From assembly GCF_013839515.1 (NCBI RefSeq), contig NZ_JACDNQ010000003.1:62001-126000 (forward strand): a stretch of DNA of 64,000 nt, written 5' to 3'. Below, one piece after another: positions 57,850-64,000 of this stretch; within the stretch, counting starts at the first letter, position 1, and each line of letters starts with the position of its first letter. The translations under genes were made by a program, and so were the position numbers. The notes below the pieces were generated by a model. The model was given only the letters and a program-made list of their open reading frames with translations, was not told the origin of the DNA and searched no databases. Source of the stretch: Natronomonas salinimetallica (GTDB lineage: Archaea; Halobacteriota; Halobacteria; Halobacteriales; Haloarculaceae).

Positions 57850-58004
57850 GTCTTACAAACGGGGGAAGATTTAAGTATACTGCATTTGTGCGTTCAGCTG
57901 CGTAAGACGACGCGTCTTACATACGGCGGGGACCGGGTATATCCCGGCTTGGGACGCCCTGTCGGTGTAAACGTGGATCGGTCGCGTGTGCAACGTCGTC
58001 TTAC
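57850..58004 (+). promoter_or_regulatory. Four GTCTTAC sites before cdrS-ftsZ2
   Basis: The heptamer GTCTTAC occurs at 57850-57856, 57914-57920 and 57998-58004, and its complement GTAAGAC at 57902-57908. The middle pair forms GTAAGAC-GACGC-GTCTTAC, a 19-bp palindrome. A TATA element GTATACTG-like lies at about 57875. Ribbon-helix-helix proteins bind such repeats in pairs, so CdrS or CdrL is the likely ligand. Confidence 0.55.
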
Positions 58005-58026
58005 TCACAACCAGAGGGGAAATACT

Positions 58027-58200
58027 ATGGAGCGTGTGACACTACGAATCCCGAAACAGCAGATAGAGGAAGTCGAACGCATGGTCGATACGGGGCAGTT
58101 CCCGAACCGGAGCGAGGCGATTCGCTCCGCCGTGCGTGAGATGATAAACGAGCAGGAGACGGAACCTGCGGAAAAAAACCGCCCCTGGGCGAAGGTGTAG
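58027..58200 (+). CDS. cdrS: CdrS, ribbon-helix-helix cell-division regulator
   Basis: ATG 58027 gives 57 residues: [20 protein letters not shown], then [16 protein letters not shown]. It is a minimal RHH protein and sits three bases before the ftsZ2 start, as in other Haloarchaea, where CdrS controls ftsZ2 and growth. A longer frame exists but the RHH starts here. The four GTCTTAC sites upstream could be its own targets. Confidence 0.9.
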   Translation: MERVTLRIPKQQIEEVERMVDTGQFPNRSEAIRSAVREMINEQETEPAEKNRPWAKV

Positions 58201-58203
58201 ACG

Positions 58204-59403
58204 ATGCAGGACATCGTCAACTCCGCGTTGGAGAACGCCGAAGCCGAACAGCGCGAGATGGACTCCGATCTGGGCGAGGACGACGAGTTCGGTGACCCCC
58301 GAATCGTCATCGTCGGTGCGGGCGGCGCGGGCAACAACACGGTCAATCGGCTGTATAACATCGGCGTCGATGGCGCAGAAACCATCGCGATCAATACCGA
58401 CAAACAGCACCTCAAGATGATCGAAGCCGACACCAAGATCCTGGTCGGCAAATCCCTGACCAACGGACTCGGAGCCGGCGGCGACCCCTCGATGGGCGAG
58501 CGCGCGACCGAGATGGCCCAGGGGACGATCAAGGAGGTCCTCGGCGAGGCCGACCTCGTCTTTGTCACCGCGGGCATGGGTGGCGGTACCGGGACCGGCG
58601 CGGCCCCGGTCGTCTCGAAGATCGCCAAAGAGCAGGGCGCGATCGTCGTCGGGATGGTCTCGACTCCGTTCAACGTTGAGCGCGCACGGACGGTCAAGGC
58701 CGAGGAGGGGCTCGAAAAGCTCCGCAACGAGGCCGATTCGATCATCGTCCTCGACAACAACCGGCTTTTGGACTACGTCCCGAACCTGCCGATCGGCAAG
58801 GCCTTCTCGGTGATGGATCAGATCATCGCGGAGACGGTCAAGGGGATCTCCGAGACGATCACTCAGCCGTCGCTGATCAATCTCGATTACGCGGACATGA
58901 CGTCGATCATGAACCAAGGCGGCGTCGCCGTCATGTTGGTCGGCGAAACCCAGGACAAAAACAAGACGAAGGAGGTGGTCAACGACGCGATGAATCACCC
59001 ACTCTTGGACGTCGACTACCGCGGTGCCTCGGGCGGGTTGGTCCACATCACTGGCGGCCCCGACCTCACACTGAAAGAGGCCGAGGGGATCGCACAGAAC
59101 ATCACGGAGCGCCTCGAGGCCTCCGCGAACGTCATCTGGGGTGCCCGGATCCAAGACGAGTACAAGGGCAAGGTCCGCGTCATGGCGATCATGACCGGTG
59201 TCCAGTCGGCCCAGATCCTCGGCCCGACGACACAGAAACAGGCAGACGCCTCCAGGCAGGCGATAGAGGGCGTCGACGACGATGAGTTTTCCTCGACGGC
59301 ACCGGAGGGATCCCGTACCCAAAACAGCGGGTTTGGCGTCGGTGAGACCGACGGCGGGCGCTCGGAGATCGAACAGAACAACGGTATTGATGTCGTCAGA
59401 TAA
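58204..59403 (+). CDS. ftsZ2: Cell division protein FtsZ2
   Basis: The 399-residue tubulin-like GTPase has [34 protein letters not shown], the signature [20 protein letters not shown] and a synergy region [16 protein letters not shown]. The N-terminal extension (about 30 acidic residues) and the acidic tail ending NGIDVVR are typical for archaeal FtsZ2, which acts in constriction while FtsZ1 organises the ring. It follows cdrS by three bases and is cotranscribed with it. Confidence 0.95.
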   Translation: MQDIVNSALENAEAEQREMDSDLGEDDEFGDPRIVIVGAGGAGNNTVNRLYNIGVDGAETIAINTDKQHLKMIEADTKILVGKSLTNGLGAGGDPSMGERATEMAQGTIKEVLGEADLVFVTAGMGGGTGTGAAPVVSKIAKEQGAIVVGMVSTPFNVERARTVKAEEGLEKLRNEADSIIVLDNNRLLDYVPNLPIGKAFSVMDQIIAETVKGISETITQPSLINLDYADMTSIMNQGGVAVMLVGETQDKNKTKEVVNDAMNHPLLDVDYRGASGGLVHITGGPDLTLKEAEGIAQNITERLEASANVIWGARIQDEYKGKVRVMAIMTGVQSAQILGPTTQKQADASRQAIEGVDDDEFSSTAPEGSRTQNSGFGVGETDGGRSEIEQNNGIDVVR

Positions 59404-59600
59404 GTCAGTTTACGTATAATACTGACTCAGCCGGAGCCTTCCGATTTTTATCTTAACGGTCGATTCAGCTGTATTGACATATATCGCGTAAACAGCGTGT
59501 ATGACGCCCGGCTGACGCTCGCGACCGAACGGTCTGCTGTTCCGTCTGAACGGCCCGCTATCTCACTCGAACAGTCTGCCGTCTCACCCAACGATCCGTA

Positions 59601-60587
59601 TCAGTCGTCCCCCGGCAGTTCGCCGCCGACCGCGTCGACGAGTTCACACTTCCGGCAGATATCGTTGTTCGTCGGTGCGCCACAGCGATCACACGTTCCG
59701 TGCGGGCTGTCCTCGCCGCCGCGATAGGCCTCCGCGGCCAGCCGTGCGAGTTCTTCGTACCCGGACATGATCGAATGTCTGGTTCCGGGATGGCCCTCCT
59801 CGAGGCCGTAGAGCATCTCTTGGATCTCGCCGCGATACGCCTCATCCGAGTGAGGACACTCGGCCATGTGTACCGGCAGGTCGGCCAAGTGCGCATAGAG
59901 GGCGACCTCCTTTTCGGGAACGTCCCGGAGCGGTTTCGCGCGCGGGACGAACGGGGCGTCGTCGATTTCGCGCTCGTCGAACCCCCCCAGGGAGGCATCG
60001 AAGTGTTTTGCGACCTGTCTGACGTCCCCCGAGAGGACGTTCATCATCGCTGTCTGGGCCTCGTCGTCGAGATTGTGGCCGGTCAGGAGTTTGTCGGCAC
60101 CGTACTCCTCGGCATACCGTGACAGCGCGTCGCGTCGGAAGACCCCACAGTACGCACAGGGAGCCATCCCCTCCGGGTCGTCCTCGGCGACCGAATCCAT
60201 CTCCACGTCGTACTCTTCGGCGTAGCTGACGACTTCGTGCCCGATATCGAGGCCGTCGGTGAGTTCGAGACACGCATCCAGCGAGGCGTCCCGGTATCCC
60301 TCGATCCCCTCGTGGATCGTGAGTGCGACGAGTTCGACCCGCGGATCCTCCGAGAACGTCTCCTCGAGAAGTTGGGTGAGGACGACGCTGTCTTTCCCGC
60401 CCGAGAGGCCGATGAGCCAGATCTCGGGGTCGTCGGCGGTGGCGGTATCCGAGAGGAGTGCATCGTCGCGGATCCGTCGCCGGACGCGGGTCTCGACCGA
60501 CCGGCGGAAGTGCTTCGAGCACAGATGGAGCCCGGAGTAGGCGGCGTGCATGACGGCCTCCGAACCGCATTTATCGCACTGCATCAC
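59601..60587 (-). CDS. ncsA: tRNA 2-thiolation protein NcsA
   Basis: The 328-residue protein of the TtcA/NcsA (TIGR00269) family has an N-terminal zinc finger (CDKCGSEAVMH, LCSKHF), the PP-loop LIGLSGGKDSVVLTQ, a CxxC pair in CAYCGVFRRDALSRY, TGHNLDDEAQTAMMNVLSGD and a C-terminal zinc ribbon (CDRCGAP, CRKCELV). It thiolates U34 of tRNAs for Lys, Glu and Gln, with sulfur from a SAMP protein. The first Met may be 60584, one codon later. Confidence 0.9.
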   Translation of the reverse strand: MMQCDKCGSEAVMHAAYSGLHLCSKHFRRSVETRVRRRIRDDALLSDTATADDPEIWLIGLSGGKDSVVLTQLLEETFSEDPRVELVALTIHEGIEGYRDASLDACLELTDGLDIGHEVVSYAEEYDVEMDSVAEDDPEGMAPCAYCGVFRRDALSRYAEEYGADKLLTGHNLDDEAQTAMMNVLSGDVRQVAKHFDASLGGFDEREIDDAPFVPRAKPLRDVPEKEVALYAHLADLPVHMAECPHSDEAYRGEIQEMLYGLEEGHPGTRHSIMSGYEELARLAAEAYRGGEDSPHGTCDRCGAPTNNDICRKCELVDAVGGELPGDD

Positions 60588-60721
60588 CGCATCCTTGCCG
60601 GGTCGGTCGGATACCCGTTTCGACTCCGGGCGTCCGGTACGGACGCGTCAACACCGCCTCCGCGTTCGGGGAGCGATACGACGCGACAACCGTTTGTTTC
60701 ATCGGACCGTTGTACCGCTCG

Positions 60722-61381
60722 ATGAGCTACACCCGAGCGGAGGCGGTCGATCGACTCCGAAGCGTCGTCGAAACCGTCGAGACCGAGCCGACCCCGGTTC
60801 CCGTTCGTGAGGTGTGGGCCTTCGGCGACGTCGTCCTCGGGATGGACCCGATCGACCGTCTGGGTGTCTACGTCACGAAGGACCTCCTGTTCAAGGACGC
60901 CCCCGAGCGGGAGGCCGAATTCGAGGCCGAACTCGGGGTTTCGGGGGTCGGCAAGACGGTCTCGGCGACGTGGGCCGAAGCCTTCCCCGAGCACGTCCGG
61001 GCGAACGCCTCGGGACACGCCGCACCCGAACGGTGTCTGGCGGCACACCTCTTCGAGGACGAACCGGTCCACCTCGAAGTCTGCAATACCGGCTTCGAAC
61101 ACAACGTGACCCAGCGGCTGAACGGGGCACGGGCCAGAGGGGACTACACACAATTGCTCGACCCGCGTGCGGCCTGTCTGTGGGTCGACACCGACGAGGG
61201 CGGGACGACGAGCGAGGAGGCGTTCCGGAGGCTCGAATCCGGCGAGTTCGTCCTTCCGACGCTCTCGGCCAGCCTCGGGATGCTCGGCATGGACGACACC
61301 GAGGCCGAAGCCGCCGCCGCCGAACTCGAACGCTACCGCAACGGTATCGAGGGCGTTAGCGTCCGCGGCGACGTCGTGTGA
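60722..61381 (+). CDS. Conserved haloarchaeal protein
   Basis: ATG 60722 (MSYTRAEAVDRLRSVVETVE) gives 219 residues. It is mixed alpha/beta with VREVWAFGDVVLGMDPIDRL, GKTVSATWAEAFPEHV and NTGFEHNVTQRLNGARARGD; I recognise it only as a conserved haloarchaeal family. It starts divergently from ncsA. No catalytic motif stands out. Confidence 0.65.
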   Translation: MSYTRAEAVDRLRSVVETVETEPTPVPVREVWAFGDVVLGMDPIDRLGVYVTKDLLFKDAPEREAEFEAELGVSGVGKTVSATWAEAFPEHVRANASGHAAPERCLAAHLFEDEPVHLEVCNTGFEHNVTQRLNGARARGDYTQLLDPRAACLWVDTDEGGTTSEEAFRRLESGEFVLPTLSASLGMLGMDDTEAEAAAAELERYRNGIEGVSVRGDVV

Positions 61382-61433
61382 ACCGGGCGCTACTGCTCGT
61401 GGGCGGCGATACGGGAAAAGAACGGATCGGTTC

Positions 61434-61574
61434 CTACCGAAGGTCCGGAACGACAGGCGAAGCTACTTCCTCCGCGTCGTAGCGTTTGCGGACGCCGCCG
61501 TCCGCTCGGATATCGTCGGTCGTTTCCGCTCGCGGCATCATCGGAACCATCGGTTCGATTTCGTCTCGCGTCAT
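61434..61574 (-). CDS. Possible small haloarchaeal protein
   Basis: A frame of 46 codons on the minus strand (MTRDEIEPMVPMMPRAETTD onward) starts at 61574 with TTTAAGACC about 28 bases upstream, a fair TATA element. Composition is acidic and fits the genome. It fills the gap between 61381 and 61698. Too short for ordinary gene finding. Confidence 0.45.
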   Translation of the reverse strand: MTRDEIEPMVPMMPRAETTDDIRADGGVRKRYDAEEVASPVVPDLR

Positions 61575-61663
61575 CTACTCCACTCTCTATCCTACATGGT
61601 CTTAAATGTTAATGATCGTTAGTGCATATCGGGGGGCGGACCGACGGACGGCGACCCAAATCC

Positions 61664-61674
61664 TTATATATAAA
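61664..61674 (+). promoter_or_regulatory. TATA element of the MinD-like gene
   Basis: TTATATATAAA lies 24 bases before ATG 61698, one of the strongest TATA elements of the window and placed for a leaderless transcript. Confidence 0.7.
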
Positions 61675-61697
61675 ATCGGCACAGGCTCAACCAACAG

Positions 61698-62462
61698 ATG
61701 GTCGAAGCGTTCGCCGTCGCCTCCGGCAAGGGCGGCACCGGCAAAACGACGAGTACGATGGCGCTCGGGATGGCGCTGGCTGAACGCTACGACGTGACGG
61801 TCGTCGACGCCGACACGGGGATGGCGAACCTGCTGTTTCACGCGGGACTCGCCGACGTCGAGACGACGCTCCACGACGTCCTCGTCGAAGGGGGCGTGCC
61901 CGTCGAGGCGGCGACGTACGACCGGTTCGGCATGTCGGTCGTTCCCTGTGGCACGTCGCTTGCGGCTTTCGAATCCGTCGAACCCGACCGGCTTCGTGAC
62001 GTCGTCGCCGAACTCGCCGCCGACACTGACGTGTTGCTCCTCGATTCGCCCGCGACGCTGAACTCCAAGAGCGCGGTGTTGCCGATCGTTCTCGCCGACC
62101 GCGTCGTCGTCGTGCTCAACCCGACGGTCCCCGCGATATCCGACGGCCTGAAGGTACAAGAATACGCCCTGTCGTACGGTTCCGATATCGCGGGGACGGT
62201 GTTCAATCGCGTCCGTGGCGACATCACGGGGGTCAAAGCGAAGGCCGAACGCTATTTCGAGGGGCCGACGCTCGCGTCGGTGCCCGAGAGCGACGCCATC
62301 CAGGCCGCCCGCTCGGCCGGGGTTCCCCTGCTCGATCACGCCCCTGAGAGCCCGGCAGCGGCGGCGTTCCGGACCGCCGCCGGACGGCTGTCGCCGAACG
62401 ACGGCGACCACGAGGACGTCGCCGAACGGTTCCGGACCGCGGTCATCCCCGACCCGCCATGA
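61698..62462 (+). CDS. MinD/ParA-type ATPase
   Basis: The 254-residue protein has the deviant Walker A VASGKGGTGKTTSTMALG, then VTVVDADTGMANLLFHAGL, LLLDSPATLNSKSAVLPIVL (Walker B-like) and TVFNRVRGD. Archaeal MinD-like proteins organise surface structures such as archaella and chemosensory arrays; the C-terminal membrane-targeting helix is not clear here. It overlaps the next gene by four bases, so both act together. Confidence 0.85.
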   Translation: MVEAFAVASGKGGTGKTTSTMALGMALAERYDVTVVDADTGMANLLFHAGLADVETTLHDVLVEGGVPVEAATYDRFGMSVVPCGTSLAAFESVEPDRLRDVVAELAADTDVLLLDSPATLNSKSAVLPIVLADRVVVVLNPTVPAISDGLKVQEYALSYGSDIAGTVFNRVRGDITGVKAKAERYFEGPTLASVPESDAIQAARSAGVPLLDHAPESPAAAAFRTAAGRLSPNDGDHEDVAERFRTAVIPDPP

Positions 62463-62989
62463 TCCCCGATGGGGAGTTGCTCCGGTCACGGGTCGTCTCG
62501 GCGCTATCGCCCGCGCTCGAGGACGCCCTCGACCGCGAACTCGACGGCTACGCGCTGGTATCGCCCCGGAACGCGCTGCTCGATTCGGGAAACGACCGGG
62601 GCGTCATCACGTTCGAATCGGGTGTTGCGACGCTCGCCTACCACACGGGGACGGACCGAGGTGGCCCGCCAGCGCTCGCGGATATCGGTTCGCCGCCGTA
62701 TCAGTTCGAACTGTACGCCCTCGCTGCCGAGGCCCTGGAGTTGCCCCACCGAACCGAGACGCTTCGGATCCCGCCCGGCGCGGCCGCAGAGCGGCTCGCC
62801 GGCGACGCTGAACTCGCCGCGCGGGTCCGCGCGGCCGTCGCCGACGACGGCGACGAACGGAGCGAACGGGACGCCGTCGAGGCGTTCCTCGAAAACGAGG
62901 CAGCCGTTTCGGACATCCGGGATGCCGCCCGCACGGATGCGCTCGAACGTGCCGAGGAGTGGGGCTTCTCCGAGGCGCTCGAGGAGTGA
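62459..62989 (+). CDS. Hypothetical protein coupled to the MinD-like ATPase
   Basis: The protein of 176 residues starts by ATGA overlap. The N-terminal part has beta strands (YALVSPRNALLD, GVITFESGVATLAYHTG), the C-terminal part helices and an acidic end (DAVEAFLENEAAVSDIRDAA). No family recognised. Coupling suggests it is a partner of the ATPase. Confidence 0.6.
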   Translation: MIPDGELLRSRVVSALSPALEDALDRELDGYALVSPRNALLDSGNDRGVITFESGVATLAYHTGTDRGGPPALADIGSPPYQFELYALAAEALELPHRTETLRIPPGAAAERLAGDAELAARVRAAVADDGDERSERDAVEAFLENEAAVSDIRDAARTDALERAEEWGFSEALEE

Positions 62990-63001
62990 GACGGCCGTCC
63001 G

Positions 63002-63053
63002 CCGGGGCCGCCCGTTCTCACCGTCCACCGGGGCCGCCCGTTCTCACCGTCCG
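63002..63053 (+). repeat. Tandem duplication of a 26-bp unit before the hydrolase stop
   Basis: CCGGGGCCGCCCGTTCTCAC and six more bases occur at 63002-63027 and 63028-63053, differing in the last base. It lies between the stop at 62989 and the stop of the convergent hydrolase (63044), overlapping the latter. Confidence 0.85.
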
Positions 63054-63994
63054 TCGAGGCCGTCCCGAAGCCGGGCGGCGACGTCGTCGATCGCTTCCCG
63101 CCCCTTCTCGACGTATTCATACAGGCTGAGAAAGGCGTGGATCTGGGCGTCGTAGCGGAGATGCGTGGTATCGATCCCGGCTTCGGAGAGCCGATCGACG
63201 TACGCCTCGCCCTCCCCACGGAGCGGATCGTAGCCGGCCGTCACGACGGTCGCCGGCGGCAGCCCCGAGAGGTCCCGCGCCCGAAGCGGGAAGGCGTAGT
63301 GGTTGCCGACGTCGGCGGGGTCGCAGTACTGCTCGAGATACCACTCGACGCTGTCCATCTCGAGGAAGTAGCCGGCCCCGTTCTCGTCGTAGGAGTCGAA
63401 CCACCGCACCGAGGGCGGATTGAGCGCCGGATAGACGAGCAGCTGATGGGCGAGGTCGGGTCCAGCGCGGTCCCGGGCCGCGAGTGCGACGGCCGCCGAG
63501 AGGTTCCCGCCCGCGCTGTCGCCACCGACGGCCACCCGGTCGGGATCGCCGCCGAGATCGGCCGCGTGCGTGGCCGCCCACTCGGTTGCCGCGTAGCAGT
63601 CCTCGAAACCGGCCGGAAACGGGTGCTCCGGCGCGCGGCGGTAGTCGACCGAGACGACGACCGCCCCGGCACGGTTCGTCAGCCGTCGACAGAGACCGTC
63701 GTAGGCGTCGAGCGAGCCTCGAACCCACCCGCCGCCGTGAAGAAACGAGAGCACGGGGGCCGGCCCGTCGACCTCCGGCGCGTAGATACGAAGCGGGATC
63801 GGGCCGTTCGGTCCCTGGATCTCGATGTCGACGACCTCGTCGACGGGTTCGGGGTCGGCGACGGCGAACAGTTCCTCGAGGATCCGTCGGCCGCTCTCGA
63901 CGGACAGCGTCGACGAGGGGGCCGAGATCCCCGATTCGAGTTGCTCGAGCAGCGCGGCGGCCTGGGGGTCGAGTCCGTCGTCTCGCGTCGGCAT
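63044..63994 (-). CDS. Alpha/beta hydrolase of the hormone-sensitive-lipase type
   Basis: The 316-residue protein has FLHGGGWVRGSLDAYDGLC (oxyanion-hole HGGGW), VAVGGDSAGGNLSAAVAL (nucleophile Ser in GDSAGG), TAGYDPLRGEGEAYVDRL (catalytic Asp) and DAQIHAFLSLYEYV (catalytic His). It fits esterases of family IV that act on short-chain esters. The protein begins at ATG 63994 close to the window edge and is complete. Confidence 0.9.
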   Translation of the reverse strand: MPTRDDGLDPQAAALLEQLESGISAPSSTLSVESGRRILEELFAVADPEPVDEVVDIEIQGPNGPIPLRIYAPEVDGPAPVLSFLHGGGWVRGSLDAYDGLCRRLTNRAGAVVVSVDYRRAPEHPFPAGFEDCYAATEWAATHAADLGGDPDRVAVGGDSAGGNLSAAVALAARDRAGPDLAHQLLVYPALNPPSVRWFDSYDENGAGYFLEMDSVEWYLEQYCDPADVGNHYAFPLRARDLSGLPPATVVTAGYDPLRGEGEAYVDRLSEAGIDTTHLRYDAQIHAFLSLYEYVEKGREAIDDVAARLRDGLDGR

Positions 63995-64000
63995 ATCCCG

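Noticed and set aside
1-64000. CRISPR arrays and rRNA genes
   Set aside because: I looked for regularly spaced repeats and for conserved rRNA segments and found none. The tandem arrays at 24331 and 37203 have no spacers.

Overview
The window comes from a halophilic archaeon (class Halobacteria). The DNA is mostly GC-rich, the proteins are very acidic, many genes have a TATA element about 25-30 bases before the start codon and little or no leader, and the core genes are haloarchaeal: halorhodopsin with a Bat-type regulator, lycopene cyclase, ribosomal protein L10e, the CdrS-FtsZ2 division operon, archaeal LeuRS and NcsA. I cannot name the genus from this sequence alone. No rRNA or CRISPR array is present; two tRNA genes are (Ser-CGA and Tyr-GTA).

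Region 1 (1 to about 18000) is one side of an integrated mobile element, a provirus or integrative plasmid whose other end lies outside the window. It carries an Orc1/Cdc6 initiator with nearby repeats, a Mrr-type endonuclease, several winged-helix and ribbon-helix-helix regulators, many small zinc-finger proteins, a PD-(D/E)XK-like nuclease, two DNA methyltransferases and, at its right end, a tyrosine integrase. From 9.5 to 16.5 kb almost every gene overlaps the next by 4-8 bases. I see no capsid, portal or terminase gene in this part.

Region 2 (18161-27519) is chromosomal: an HPP/universal-stress membrane protein, L10e, a creatininase-family amidohydrolase, two UspA proteins, then a light-response cluster. 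That cluster is a Bat regulator with a LOV-type PAS domain, a small leader ORF, lycopene cyclase (crtY), a Brp/Blh-type beta-carotene dioxygenase broken by a frameshift in a run of seven C, and halorhodopsin (hop). Bat-type upstream activating sequences lie before the leader-crtY unit and before hop. tRNA-Ser closes the region.

Region 3 (27520-51041) begins with a TnpB-only IS200/IS605-type element and a 107-bp MITE. Core genes follow: two DUF151 nucleases, uvrC, leuS, a YfcE-type phosphoesterase, pdxT, hisE, hemB, an ammonium transporter fused to its own PII protein, an Lrp-type regulator, hemL, a glutaredoxin, a surface metalloprotease-like lipoprotein and a Na+/H+ antiporter with TrkA domains. 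Several genes are followed by 20-30 bp tandem duplications.

Region 4 (51042-57035) is a variable island ending at the 3' end of tRNA-Tyr. It holds a DUF433/DUF5615 toxin-antitoxin-like pair, a serine recombinase remnant split by a second copy of the 107-bp MITE, and an AT-richer block with a restriction-modification system (SacI-like endonuclease, D12-class adenine methylase, small winged-helix regulator) and an operon of three small proteins. Region 5 (57036-63994) is core again: CdrL, CdrS, FtsZ2, NcsA, a MinD-like ATPase and an alpha/beta hydrolase.
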